64,000 nt of DNA, taken from positions 1 through 64,000 of the forward strand of contig CAMESG010000006.1 of the NCBI GenBank assembly GCA_945936135.1. The letters are read 5' to 3'. Within the stretch, counting starts at the first letter, position 1. Each line of letters opens with the position of its first letter. The position numbers and the translations under genes are program-made. The DNA comes from an uncultured Mollicutes bacterium. Its GTDB lineage: Bacteria; Bacillota_I; Bacilli_A; RFN20; CAG-826. Positions 9,096 through 17,872 of this stretch are shown piece by piece. The notes under the pieces are model-generated. The model was not told the origin of the DNA. It made no database searches and saw nothing but the letters and a program-made list of their open reading frames with translations.

Positions 9096-9542
9096 GCTAG
9101 ATATGGGTGCAAGTAAGGGATAGATTTTGGATCACTTGGAGCTTTTCCGGAACGAATCCGCGTAAACGTGGCTCTTCGGCGTCCCGCAGACCCTCGAAAC
9201 CACGCAGGCAATGGCGTCTATCATGCCCCCTTTCCGGACGGGCGACCATCGGCACAAAATAATCGGCGTAGGCTTCCAGCTTGGCGAACTTGATGCCGTC
9301 GTGCGTCAACGCGGCTCCCGGCTCCACGCCCCCGGAAAGCGCGTCGAGCTCTTCGTCCCACATCGCGGACAATTCTGATTCGGCGAGCATCGAAAACCCC
9401 TTCCCGGCGATTGGGAGGCGCCCGAGGGGAAAGGGCTATCGCCAAACAACCAGGCCCGGGGCGCCTCCCAACCGTCTCTGATTGTTTGGCGGGGTCATTA
9501 TACCGCTAGTGTGGCTATCCAACATTTGCACCTATATCTAGC
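9096..9542. mobile_element. MITE-like element with 28-bp imperfect terminal inverted repeats
   Basis: The ends at 9096-9123 and 9515-9542 are inverted repeats matching at 23 of 28 positions and begin GCTAGATAT. The interior is GC-rich and holds a perfect 13-bp inverted repeat (9411-9423 and 9459-9471). No transposase is present, only a small minus-strand ORF that ends in the left repeat. A TATAAT-like box (9497-9502, minus) lies just inside the right repeat and points inward. The size, ends and base composition suggest a non-autonomous mobile element; I do not recognise the family. Confidence 0.55.
9097..9390 (-). CDS. Small ORF inside the MITE-like element, unrecognised
   Basis: A 97-codon frame starting MLAESELSAMWDEELDAL, with AAGGGG a few bases before the ATG. 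Its stop codon lies in the left terminal repeat (final residues SLTCTHI). The second half is Arg-rich. I recognise no domain. It could be a real cargo peptide or a remnant of a longer gene carried by the element; the ribosome binding site is the only positive sign. Confidence 0.3.
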   Translation of the reverse strand: MLAESELSAMWDEELDALSGGVEPGAALTHDGIKFAKLEAYADYFVPMVARPERGHDRRHCLRGFEGLRDAEEPRLRGFVPEKLQVIQNLSLTCTHI

Positions 9543-9559
9543 TTTCTTTCCCGCCAAAC

Positions 9560-9588
9560 TTGCCCCGCCGTTCAAAAACACTTATAGT
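9560..9588 (+). promoter_or_regulatory. Promoter for the sugar transferase, likely near-leaderless
   Basis: TTGCCC at 9560-9565 and TATAGT at 9583-9588 are separated by 17 bases. The ATG at 9602 lies 13 bases after the -10 box and no Shine-Dalgarno sequence is present, so the transcript would have only a few untranslated bases. Confidence 0.5.
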
Positions 9589-9601
9589 TCTAACCGACCA
9601 T

Positions 9602-10210
9602 ATGAGAACCTCCCAAAAGATTTATCTCCCCTTCAAACGATTCCTCGGAATCCTCGGGTCTTTGATCGGAATCACCTTGTCCGCCGCCCTTTTCTGGTGG
9701 TGGATCATCCCCGTCAACGCCATCGTGACGAAAGGGCACCCCTTCTTTCTTCATGAGCGCCTCGGGAAAAACAAAAAGGTCTTCCACGTCATCAAATTCC
9801 GTTCGATGAAGATGAACGCGAACGCCTATCTCTCCCCAAGCGACATGAGCGCCTCCATCCAACATGCGATGGAGACGAAATTCGGGAGCTTCCTTCGCAA
9901 GTCATCCTTGGACGAAACGCCCCAGCTTCTCAACGTCTTCATCGGCCAGATGGCCTTCATCGGCCCTCGCCCCGGCGCCGCGAAGAACGAAGAGGAATTG
10001 ATAGAGCTTCGCGAATCCTACACCCCGAACGCTTATGATGTCCGTCCTGGATTATCCGGCTACGCCCAAATGAAGATGAACCGCGACCCAGATCCTGCGA
10101 AAAAAGCCCTCTACGATCATGAGTATGTCGCGAAGCTCTCCTTCTGGTTCGACTTCAAGATCTTCTGGTGGACGATCTTCAAGATCTTCGGCCTTGCCAA
10201 AGGAAGATAA
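9602..10210 (+). CDS. Undecaprenyl-phosphate sugar phosphotransferase (bacterial sugar transferase)
   Basis: About 202 residues, a PF02397-type polyprenyl-phosphate hexose-1-phosphate transferase of the compact PglC/WcaJ-C-terminal form. A hydrophobic N-terminal segment (residues 15-35) inserts into the membrane. VIKFRSMKMNA, KSSLDETPQLLNV and GPRPGA are the family motifs, the Asp-Glu pair being catalytic. It starts lipid-linked assembly of a surface glycan. The ATG at 9602 is preferred to the in-frame TTG at 9560; neither has a ribosome binding site. No other glycan genes flank it, but LicD substrates made in the neighbouring cluster could be glycans of this kind. Confidence 0.85.
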   Translation: MRTSQKIYLPFKRFLGILGSLIGITLSAALFWWWIIPVNAIVTKGHPFFLHERLGKNKKVFHVIKFRSMKMNANAYLSPSDMSASIQHAMETKFGSFLRKSSLDETPQLLNVFIGQMAFIGPRPGAAKNEEELIELRESYTPNAYDVRPGLSGYAQMKMNRDPDPAKKALYDHEYVAKLSFWFDFKIFWWTIFKIFGLAKGR

Positions 10211-10218
10211 ACAATCGA

Positions 10219-10242
10219 TGAGGCCTCAAGCCTCATTTTTTT
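10219..10242 (+). terminator. Terminator of the sugar transferase gene
   Basis: A short stem GAGGC/GCCTC with a five-base loop is followed by seven T, eight bases after the stop codon. Confidence 0.7.
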
Positions 10243-10250
10243 GATGCATC

Positions 10251-10273
10251 AAAAAAGGCGGTCTCGCCGCCTT
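10251..10273 (-). terminator. Terminator of the zinc-ribbon gene
   Basis: On the minus strand the stem AAAGGCGG/CCGCCTTT ends in six T. It lies 18 bases downstream of the stop at 10292. Confidence 0.7.
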
Positions 10274-10291
10274 TAAGATGATTGCAAAATC

Positions 10292-10636
10292 TTATTGCTC
10301 AGGATCGACGAGCATCAAGATGCCCGCGATCAAGTTCACGAAGATCAAAGAGCAGATCTTGAAGCCCGTGGTGCACTTCTCGCCGTTATTGGCCTTCTTG
10401 AAGTAAGAGATCGTCATGGGAAGCGTCCACGCGAGAGGGATCAAGGCCCAGCCGGTGCTGATGCAGCCGATGACCATGAAGATCTTCGCGATCGTCTTCA
10501 TGATCTGGGAAGAATCGTCTTTGACGACCTTGTTGGGCGTGACGACGGTTTGATTCGAGGAAACGGGGCAGCCGCATTTCGGGCAGATCACGGCTTCGTC
10601 CATGATCTCGTTGCCGCAGTGGGAACAATATTTCAT
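10292..10636 (-). CDS. Zinc-ribbon small membrane protein
   Basis: 114 residues. The N-terminus MKYCSHCGNEIMDEAVICPKC is a two-CxxC zinc ribbon. A linker with NQTVVTPNKV follows, then two hydrophobic segments (about residues 48-72 and 92-110). Such zinc_ribbon_2 proteins are common in Firmicutes and have no assigned role. The start at 10636 has AAGGAG upstream and a clear promoter at 10663-10690. It stands alone between terminator and gap. Confidence 0.75.
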   Translation of the reverse strand: MKYCSHCGNEIMDEAVICPKCGCPVSSNQTVVTPNKVVKDDSSQIMKTIAKIFMVIGCISTGWALIPLAWTLPMTISYFKKANNGEKCTTGFKICSLIFVNLIAGILMLVDPEQ

Positions 10637-10662
10637 AGGTTTTTCTCCTTTTTGTTGGATTA

Positions 10663-10690
10663 AGTATAGGCTTAGAGCAAGTGACGTCAA
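10663..10690 (-). promoter_or_regulatory. Promoter of the zinc-ribbon gene
   Basis: Read on the minus strand, TTGACG (10690-10685) and TATACT (10668-10663) are separated by 16 bases, close to the sigma-A consensus. Confidence 0.7.
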
Positions 10691-11180
10691 GAAGGGGGCG
10701 ATTCTCTCAAGGCCGCAGTCTCTTAGACGCGCGGAAAAGCAAGGCTTTGCCATCCTTCGCCACCGAAGCAGCGGAAACGAAATCGCTCAACCTCCGATCT
10801 TCCGTTGTTTGTGATTCATTGCTCCTCTTTCCCTTTCGGCGCTCGGCTCATCTGCGCCCTTTCGCAAACGAGCTCCACCGAGAGATTCCGTCGGAGCCTC
10901 GCAAGTTTGATTTGCCCCCCATCCGTTCCAAGATGTTCTCCGTCCTCGGGAACAAAAGCACTTTTTTACCCTTATTCATATTATCATTTAACAATTATTA
11001 TTATGAATAAAGTTTGGTTTTATCAATAATACTATGCATTACAGCTAGATATTAACGTAGATAATCAGGTCACTGAATCGTCGGATCTGACAAACTGATT
11101 GGGAAAGAGCTTTTGCATGGTGCAGAAGGAATCCGAATCCCTATCGAACTTCGATTTCACATCGCTGGGATTCGCGAAAA
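10691..11180. other. Gene-free stretch
   Basis: About 490 bases between the zinc-ribbon promoter and the end of the first DUF4143 ATPase gene. Frames are short and unconvincing. The part from 10970 to 11060 is markedly AT-rich. I see no RNA gene or mobile-element end. Confidence 0.5.
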
Positions 11181-12470
11181 TCAACGTTCGGTGAAGGATT
11201 CGTCGAGCAAGAAATCCTGAATGCCAACGCACAGGATTCCGTTCTCGTCTTGACGTGGGATGATGTCTTCCTTGATCACCAGGATCTTTTTAAACGAATC
11301 ATTGATAAGCTTGAATCCTCGGGTCTCTTGAAGTTTCTTTTCGGCGTCTTGAATCGCGTAAGCCGATTGGATGTAATACTTTTCGTTCCCCTTTCGACAG
11401 ACGAAATCGATTTCGAGCCGTTTTCTTTGGCTCTTCTTCTCTTCGTCTTTGTAATTCCAATCCACCACTCCGACGTCCACGTCGAAGCCGCGATACCTCA
11501 ACTCGTTGTAGAGGACATTCTCCATGATATGGGTTTCTTCGAGCTCGCTGAAGTTCAAACGGGCATTCCTTAATCCGATATCCTCGAAATAGTATTTCAA
11601 TGGGCTTCCTATATACCGCTTTCCTCGAATGTCATACCTTTTGGCCGACTCGATCAAGAACGAGTCTATGAAATAGCCCAAATACTTCTCGATCGTGTTC
11701 GGATTCATCGAAAGCCGGCGAACCGATTGAAACGCATGAGAGAGTTTCAAAGGGTTCGTCAAGGAGCCGATGGACGAGGAAACGATATTGAGCAGGTCGT
11801 CCAAAACCCCTTTGTCGTTCCGCACGTCGTTTCGATCGATGATGTCTTTGAGATAGACTTCCGAAAACAGGTTCTTCAGATAATTTGACTTGTCTTCGTA
11901 AGATGCAAGCGAAAGAATGCGAGGCATCCCGCCATAAAGGATGTATTCCTGCCACGCCTTCGCTTTGTCGTCCGGGGCATCGTAAAACTCGCGGAACGAA
12001 AGTGGTCGAAGGTGGATTTGGTCGCCGCGGCCCCTGAATTTGGACAAAATGTCTTTCGAAAGCATTTCCGAATTGCTGCCGGTGACGTAAACGTCGACGT
12101 TCGGGATTTTTAGGAGGCCGAGCACAACGTCGGTGAACCCCACCTTGCTCCCTTTCAGATAGGGATTCTCCACTTCCTTGACGAGCTGGATCTCGTCGAT
12201 AAAGACGTAGTTGGTTTTTTGTCCGGGGATAAGTCTGCTTCGTAGGTATGAATCCAATTCGTTGGGGTTCCAGTAGCGTTGGTTGCTGATATCATCCAAA
12301 GAGATAGCAATGATGTGGCTTTCGTCCACACCGGAATTCAAAAGATGGTCTTTGAATAGGTTGAACAGCAGAAAGGTTTTCCCGCATCTCCTCAGACCGA
12401 CAATGACTTTGACCATGCCATTTTCCTTTTTGCGAATGAGCTGATTCAGGTACTTGTCTCGTCTGATCAT
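11181..12470 (-). CDS. AAA ATPase with DUF4143 domain (first of three)
   Basis: A 429-residue ATPase of the AAA_14/DUF4143 family. Walker A is VGLRRCGKTF (about residues 24-33), Walker B is YVFIDEIQ, and VTGSNSEMLS is the sensor-1 region. The DUF4143 half follows, ending in a nuclease-like stretch with EIDFVCRKGNEKYYIQ. The family is abundant in anaerobes and archaea; its role is not established. GGAGGAAAG precedes the ATG at 12470. A long palindrome lies immediately upstream. Paralogues sit at 17873 and 30916; all three are solitary genes, and their sequences differ enough to suggest separate acquisition. Confidence 0.85.
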   Translation of the reverse strand: MIRRDKYLNQLIRKKENGMVKVIVGLRRCGKTFLLFNLFKDHLLNSGVDESHIIAISLDDISNQRYWNPNELDSYLRSRLIPGQKTNYVFIDEIQLVKEVENPYLKGSKVGFTDVVLGLLKIPNVDVYVTGSNSEMLSKDILSKFRGRGDQIHLRPLSFREFYDAPDDKAKAWQEYILYGGMPRILSLASYEDKSNYLKNLFSEVYLKDIIDRNDVRNDKGVLDDLLNIVSSSIGSLTNPLKLSHAFQSVRRLSMNPNTIEKYLGYFIDSFLIESAKRYDIRGKRYIGSPLKYYFEDIGLRNARLNFSELEETHIMENVLYNELRYRGFDVDVGVVDWNYKDEEKKSQRKRLEIDFVCRKGNEKYYIQSAYAIQDAEKKLQETRGFKLINDSFKKILVIKEDIIPRQDENGILCVGIQDFLLDESFTER

Positions 12471-12481
12471 TCTTTCCTCCG

Positions 12482-12513
12482 AATAATTTTTGCGTATTTA
12501 CGCAATAATTATT
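12482..12513. promoter_or_regulatory. Palindromic operator candidate upstream of the first DUF4143 ATPase
   Basis: The core TTGCGTATTTACGCAA (12490-12505) has two perfect 7-base arms around TT. It is flanked by AATAATT and AATTATT, extending the dyad to about 32 bases. It begins 12 bases upstream of the ATG, over the likely promoter and leader. Autoregulation or a dedicated repressor is plausible. Confidence 0.5.
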
Positions 12514-13235
12514 CTTAGAAGGATTCATTGCCCTTTTGTTCGCGAGCAAAGCATCCTAAACAAGCGATCTCCGCGGAAAAGATTGAGACCAACGGAGCGC
12601 AGGCCCAAGAAGCAAATTTATCGAGCGAAATGCGTCTTACCCAAGAATAGAGTCTCGCGTTCAACGCCCTTTCTTGACGAACGCGGATGCTGGGTCGCCG
12701 TTTTTTTGTCGTATTCGCAAGATGGCTTGCGGATTTATTCGATCTTCGTTTTGTGATCTTGGGCTTGAATCCTATTTTCGGATCCGCCAAAACACAAAGG
12801 AAATTCAACGATAGTATCGATGACCGTGAAAATAAAAACTCTATGTTGAAATATGAATTCCAAAGATGCTGCGTGGCATGCGCTCAAATCGAAAAAGTCG
12901 AATCAATGCAGACAGGAAAATCAAGTTCTCCAATTCGAAGAGTCTGTACATTCCGCGATTGTGCGAGATCAGTATAGAACGACTTTTTTTCGTAGATGGG
13001 ATGGCCGGAACGGCCTTACAATCAACAAAGTTTCAAGTGGCGTTTGAAACTTTTCATTATTTTTGCATTTATTTCAAACACCAGTTGAAAAAATCAAAGC
13101 ACACTTGCTCTGAAGTTTCATGGCCGAGGCGTTGACGAAAAGGGCAATCGAAGGATCGAATCCTCAAATCCTCGGATATCCTCGATTCATCGCCCTGTCA
13201 AAAGATCCCGTCAACCTCGTTGTTTTTCTTCGGAC
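12514..13235. other. Gene-free stretch with a long weak hairpin
   Basis: About 720 bases with no convincing coding frame or recognised remnant. At 13144-13200 the segments beginning GGGCAATCGAAGGAT and ending ATCGCCC can pair imperfectly, downstream of the lipoprotein gene that ends at 13236; this might act as a transcript end but has no T run. Confidence 0.4.
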
Positions 13236-14567
13236 TTATTCAAATATGGCGTATCCTTGGAAATACTTGTTCGTATGCCAAAGGTAGGGGACGAAGGTAA
13301 TGTCGATGGGCTCGTTGGGTTCGCAGGAAGCGAGATAGCTATAGCTTAAGTCCTTCTCCGTCTTCAGGTTGTTTTCGGATTCGTTCTTGAGGAAAAGGCA
13401 TTTCTCATCCCTCGCGTTCGTATAGGCGGCAAACCCGTTTGGATAGGGTTTATCCGCGATCACGAAATAGATAGAGGCGTCCTTTTGATAATAGGTCGGA
13501 TATCCCTTAACGACATACGAGGATCGGAAGACGTCTTCATAAGCGCTCGCATGATCGGTTACGTTGTTCTTGTAGGTCCACCCATAGGTATCCGCGGCTT
13601 TGGCGGCTTTTGAAGGCGATGGGGTATCGAACGTTTTCTCGATGGCCTCGGCGAAAAGCAATTCCGCGCTAGGGGCGTAGATGTATTCATCGGGCACGAC
13701 GTAGAGGCGGTAGCTATGCCCAACGGTCAAACCCGAAAACGCCGTTTTGGTCCCGTGAACCTTGAGGTAATTCTTCCCGTCCGAGAAGAGAAAGACGGCA
13801 TCGTCCATCTTAGCGATCAATTCCCCTTCGACGATTTTCGGCTCGGCGTAGGCGCAGCCTTTGACGTTCAAGGGCAAGACGCTGATCGAATCGTAGATGG
13901 CTTGGAAGCTTTCAATTCCTTCTTCGATCCATTCCTTCGCCTCTTCGTTCGTCAAGGCAAAAGACGGGGAAGCGATAAACGAATAAGAGTTCACTTCGAC
14001 GATCAGGCGGCCACGGAAGGAAGCGAGCGTCCCCTTAACGTCGAAGTATTGGTTCTCCTGCCCGGCGTATTTCGACGCGTTGCCTTGATAAAGCGAAAGC
14101 GGGATCGCGGCGTAGATGTACCCCGATTCATCGCCCATGAAAGACCAATAGGGATTCCCCGCCCCCGAGGCGCTAGAAATCATGTTCCCGTAGAAAAAGC
14201 TGCGCGCCGTGAAAGCAACTTCAACGTCAAAGAAGGCATAGCCTTTGTCGTTATAGACAGCGTTTTCAAGCAGCGGAGCGGACGCATTTTTGATCGCTTG
14301 GATATCGCCTTCCAACCCCATATCCCAAGAAGAGCTCATATCAGGGGTCGAGGGCTCTTCAACGGAACTGCTTGAAGAACCCGAGCCCGATGAAGATTCC
14401 GACGTCGTACCCGAGGACTCGGAAGCGTTTGGAATTTCTGGGCTCGATGTTCCTTCGAAAGGCCCGCTTGAGGAAGAAGGAAGATCCAAGGATCCGCTGG
14501 AAGAAGGCGCATCCGTGCAGGAAGCCAAGAGCAAAGGCAATAAGAGAAAGAAGATTCGTCTGTTCAT
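13236..14567 (-). CDS. Secreted lipoprotein with Ser-rich linker
   Basis: 443 residues. The signal peptide MNRRIFFLLLPLLLASC ends in a clear lipobox (LLASC), so the protein should be anchored to the outer face of the membrane by lipid. Residues 20-80 are a Ser/Gly/Glu-rich flexible spacer. The folded part (about 85-443) has segments such as YFDVKGTLASFRGRLIVEV that suggest an OB-like beta barrel. I do not recognise a specific family. It is followed downstream by the GH13 glucosidase gene in the other direction of reading order (both minus, glucosidase upstream by 23 bases), so the two may be co-transcribed. Confidence 0.75.
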   Translation of the reverse strand: MNRRIFFLLLPLLLASCTDAPSSSGSLDLPSSSSGPFEGTSSPEIPNASESSGTTSESSSGSGSSSSSVEEPSTPDMSSSWDMGLEGDIQAIKNASAPLLENAVYNDKGYAFFDVEVAFTARSFFYGNMISSASGAGNPYWSFMGDESGYIYAAIPLSLYQGNASKYAGQENQYFDVKGTLASFRGRLIVEVNSYSFIASPSFALTNEEAKEWIEEGIESFQAIYDSISVLPLNVKGCAYAEPKIVEGELIAKMDDAVFLFSDGKNYLKVHGTKTAFSGLTVGHSYRLYVVPDEYIYAPSAELLFAEAIEKTFDTPSPSKAAKAADTYGWTYKNNVTDHASAYEDVFRSSYVVKGYPTYYQKDASIYFVIADKPYPNGFAAYTNARDEKCLFLKNESENNLKTEKDLSYSYLASCEPNEPIDITFVPYLWHTNKYFQGYAIFE

Positions 14568-14590
14568 AACAACACCATAATACGCGATTT

Positions 14591-16180
14591 CTACGCGTTC
14601 TTCTTGTAAATCGCCGCCTCAAAGGGGAGGAAGACTTCTCGCTCCCCTTCAACGTTGCCCAAGACCTTGGTATAGCCCTTTGGCGCTTCGATCTTGCTTT
14701 CCTTATCGTAGTTCACCGCGATCCAATAGATCTCGCCTTCATAACGGCGCTCATAGATAAAGCAATCCTTCCTCGATCCCGTAAGGTCATAGAACCATCC
14801 TTGACGAAGCGCAGGCGTCGCATTCCTTAAGGCGATCACCTTCTGGAAATAACGGAAGATGGATCGAGAGGATTCCAAATCCTGCTTCAACGAGAACTTG
14901 CCAAGGCTCGAATGGAGAGGCAGCCACGGCTTATGGCCGTCGTTAAAGCCTCCCGTAGGGCTATCGTCCCAAACCATCGGACGACGTCCGTTGTCCCTGG
15001 AATCGTAATTGATAAGGTCCATCAATTCTTCTTCATCCATGACCCCGTGGTTACGGGCATAGAAGTTCTTGCTTTCGACATCATCAAAGGAATCAATCGT
15101 TGGATAGGAGGCATCCATCGTCCCGAATTCCTGTCCCTGAAGGCAGAAAGGCGTTCCCCTTAACGTATAGAGGATCGTCGCGTAGAAGGTCGCGCATTCA
15201 TAACGCAACTCCCTGTCGTTCCCAAATTTCGAGATCGTCCTCGTAAGGTCGTGGTTCTCAAAGAACGGGGCGAAGATCAAATCGTTCTCCTGATAAAGTT
15301 CCATTTTCCGCGCGAAGTGGCGGTGGATTTGATCGTAATCGATGACGTTGACCTTTTCAAAACGCGGGGTCGCGTGGGCCAAGTCTCCCGCGACGAACGC
15401 GGTCACGAGCTCCCCGCGGTCTTCTCCCGTGAGTTCCTTGACCTTCGACGTCGGAGTGTTCCAGCACTCCCCGACTAAGTACATGTCCTTCATGTGCGGA
15501 CGGTCAAAGATCTCCTTCAAGAATTCATGGAGACGGGGACCATCCCCGTTTTTGCCTTCCTTGAAGTCCTTGGAGACCATGTCGAGGACGTCGCAACGGA
15601 AGCCGTCAACGCCTAAGCCTACCCAGAAGTCGACGATACCCTTCACTTCTTCTCTGACCTTTGGGTTTTCCCAATTTAAGTCCGCTTGTTCCTTCGCGAA
15701 GCTATGGAGGTAATATTGTCCAAGCGTAGGGACATATTCGTAGGCGGAGCCCCCGAACACGCTGTTCCAATCGTTGGGAATCTCATCAAACCAATAGAAG
15801 TAATCATGATAGGGATTCTCTTTCCCCTTCAAGGCTTCTTTGAACCAGATATGTTCGGTAGAGCAATGGTTCACGACCAAATCGACGATCACCTTGATCC
15901 CGAAGGAATGGAAGGTATCCAACATATCTTTAAATTCTTCCATCGTCCCGAATTCCTTGCCAACCATCCGATAATCGGAAATGTCGTAGCCGGAATCGAC
16001 GTTAGGAGACGCGAAGCAAGGCGAAAGCCACACGCCTTTGACGCCCAAAGATGCCAAATAAGGAACTTTCTCCTTGATGCCGAGGAAATCCCCGATGCCA
16101 TCGTTGTTCGCGTCCTTAAAGGACTTCGGGTAGATTTGATAGAAATTGAGATCGAGGAATTTCAGGTAACGTTCTTCCAT
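14591..16180 (-). CDS. GH13 alpha-glucosidase (oligo-1,6-glucosidase type)
   Basis: A 529-residue intracellular glycoside hydrolase of family 13. FYQIYPKSFKDANNDGIGD opens the barrel, DLVVNHCS is conserved region I, DGFRCDVLD carries the nucleophile Asp, LVGECW the acid/base Glu and FFENHDLTR the third Asp. The QIYPRSF-like start and the size fit oligo-1,6-glucosidase, sucrase-isomaltase or trehalose-6-phosphate hydrolase; the exact substrate cannot be fixed here. It would split short alpha-glucosides to glucose. A starch-related surface protein is encoded 7 kb away (23383). The gene is transcribed away from the carboxypeptidase at 16313. Confidence 0.88.
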   Translation of the reverse strand: MEERYLKFLDLNFYQIYPKSFKDANNDGIGDFLGIKEKVPYLASLGVKGVWLSPCFASPNVDSGYDISDYRMVGKEFGTMEEFKDMLDTFHSFGIKVIVDLVVNHCSTEHIWFKEALKGKENPYHDYFYWFDEIPNDWNSVFGGSAYEYVPTLGQYYLHSFAKEQADLNWENPKVREEVKGIVDFWVGLGVDGFRCDVLDMVSKDFKEGKNGDGPRLHEFLKEIFDRPHMKDMYLVGECWNTPTSKVKELTGEDRGELVTAFVAGDLAHATPRFEKVNVIDYDQIHRHFARKMELYQENDLIFAPFFENHDLTRTISKFGNDRELRYECATFYATILYTLRGTPFCLQGQEFGTMDASYPTIDSFDDVESKNFYARNHGVMDEEELMDLINYDSRDNGRRPMVWDDSPTGGFNDGHKPWLPLHSSLGKFSLKQDLESSRSIFRYFQKVIALRNATPALRQGWFYDLTGSRKDCFIYERRYEGEIYWIAVNYDKESKIEAPKGYTKVLGNVEGEREVFLPFEAAIYKKNA

Positions 16181-16268
16181 GCTTGCCTTGCCTTTCGTTG
16201 ATTGACGTTATTCTAACGAAGAGGAAAGAGATTTGAAGCGAAAGAAATCATTTCGCGATGTTTTCCGC

Positions 16269-16274
16269 TATAAT
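16269..16274 (+). promoter_or_regulatory. -10 box of the M32 carboxypeptidase gene
   Basis: A perfect TATAAT lies 38 bases before the ATG at 16313. No good -35 element is seen at the usual spacing. GAAGAAAG before the start can serve as the ribosome binding site. Confidence 0.5.
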
Positions 16275-16312
16275 GGCGCACGCGAACCGAATGAAGAAAG
16301 AAGGCGCGACCC

Positions 16313-17782
16313 ATGAATGAATCCTTTGAAGCATTGACCCCCTATCTAGAAAAGAAACGCAGACTCCATTACCTGATCTGCCTCCTGAATTACGATATCG
16401 CGACCGCGTGTCCCGAAGATTCCATCGAGGATCTATCGGACATCTTTGGATCGATCGATGTCGAGGCCGCGTCGATCCTGCAAGATCCCGAGTACATCGC
16501 GTTGATCAAAAATGCGGCGAAGGATCCTAACCTTAACGACTTAGAACGCCGCCTCGTGGAGCATGAACTCGAATCGATCGAATTCATGGAGAAGGTAAGC
16601 CCGAAGCAATTGGCCCTTTGGAACAAGCACGCCTCCAAATCGGGTGAAATCTGGAGGAAAGCCAAGGCAAAAGGCGACTTCTCGATGTGGCTTCCCCATT
16701 TGAAGAACGTGGTCGAGGACGCTAGAGAGAAGGCGAAGATCCGTCAAAAGGAAGGGCAAACCCTTTACGATGCCTGCCTTTCCTTCTATGAGCCCGACTG
16801 CAACGAAGCCTTCCTCGATTCGATCTTCGATCCCTTGAAGGAATACCTTCTTAAGAAGATCCCTGAGGTTCTATCGAAAAAGAAAACGATTGAAATGCCG
16901 AATCTCGCCTATCCCAAAGTGAAACAGGAAGCCTTGTCCTATCGCCTTTTGAATCTCATCGGCTATAACTTGAAGAAAGGGGCTCTGCGCGAATCCGAGC
17001 ATCCCTTCAGCGACAACCTCTCGCGAAACGATGCACGCATCACGACGAACTACGACTTGAACGACTTCCGTTCCTCAATGTTCAGCGTCCTTCACGAAGG
17101 CGGGCACGCCCTTGAGTTCCAACATTGGCCGAAGGAGCAATACGAATCTTACGTCGAAGGCTTTGCCTCGATGGCGATCTGCGAGACCCATTCCCGGTTC
17201 TTCGAGAACATCCTCGGACGTAGCAAGGCCTTGATGCCAATGTATCGAAAGATCCTTTCCGAAACCTTGGATCCTAGTTTCGAATCCTTGAGCGATGAAG
17301 AGCTTTTCACCCTCTTCAACGACGTGAAGCTGATCGCGAATCGATGCGATTCCGACGAGCTCACCTACTCCCTCCACATCATCCTCCGTTATGAGATCGA
17401 AAAGGATCTGATCAACGGGAAATTGAACGTTGAAGATATCCCCGCAAGGTGGAACCAATTGACCAAGGAATACCTTGGGGTAGAAATAACAAACGATCGA
17501 GACGGCTGCATGCAGGACGTCCATTGGACGGACGGAAGCTTCGGCTACTTCCCTTCCTATGCTTTGGGGAACCTCTATGGGGCGATGATCCTAGAGAGGA
17601 TGAAAGAGGATATCGATGTCGATGCCTTGTTATTCAAAGGCGACTTCAAGCCCATCCTCGATTGGCTAAGCAAGCATGACTTCGCCTACGATTACCGGAA
17701 GCCCAACGAATGGATCCGGAAGGTAACGGGCAAGTCTTTGGATCCGAACGCCTTCGTCCGTTATCTCGAGCAAAAATACTGA
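16313..17782 (+). CDS. M32-family metallocarboxypeptidase (carboxypeptidase Taq)
   Basis: 489 residues, an all-helical zinc carboxypeptidase of family M32. VLHEGGHALEFQHW (about residue 260) holds the HEXXH zinc motif and ETHSRFFENILGRS the third ligand Glu. MNESFEALTPYLEKKRRLHYL is the usual N-terminus and the length is standard. The enzyme removes C-terminal amino acids from peptides in the cytoplasm. It is a single gene with its own TATAAT box. It pairs functionally with oligoendopeptidase F at 32393. Confidence 0.9.
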   Translation: MNESFEALTPYLEKKRRLHYLICLLNYDIATACPEDSIEDLSDIFGSIDVEAASILQDPEYIALIKNAAKDPNLNDLERRLVEHELESIEFMEKVSPKQLALWNKHASKSGEIWRKAKAKGDFSMWLPHLKNVVEDAREKAKIRQKEGQTLYDACLSFYEPDCNEAFLDSIFDPLKEYLLKKIPEVLSKKKTIEMPNLAYPKVKQEALSYRLLNLIGYNLKKGALRESEHPFSDNLSRNDARITTNYDLNDFRSSMFSVLHEGGHALEFQHWPKEQYESYVEGFASMAICETHSRFFENILGRSKALMPMYRKILSETLDPSFESLSDEELFTLFNDVKLIANRCDSDELTYSLHIILRYEIEKDLINGKLNVEDIPARWNQLTKEYLGVEITNDRDGCMQDVHWTDGSFGYFPSYALGNLYGAMILERMKEDIDVDALLFKGDFKPILDWLSKHDFAYDYRKPNEWIRKVTGKSLDPNAFVRYLEQKY

Positions 17783-17872
17783 ATCTTTCCTTCTCTTTCT
17801 TGCGGAATCAAAGGTTCCGGTCGAACAACACCACGAATTTTTGGTGGTATTGATCGTTATGACTTGTCTCGT

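Noticed and set aside
10681-11010. Plus-strand frames of 70-109 codons
   Set aside because: No ribosome binding site, no domain and Ser/Arg-rich composition typical of non-coding DNA here.
17826-17855. Repeat shared by 17826-17855 and 24188-24214
   Set aside because: Both contain CCAC...GGTGGTATTGA, but the match is short, one is in a coding region and the other in a weak hairpin; chance is likely.
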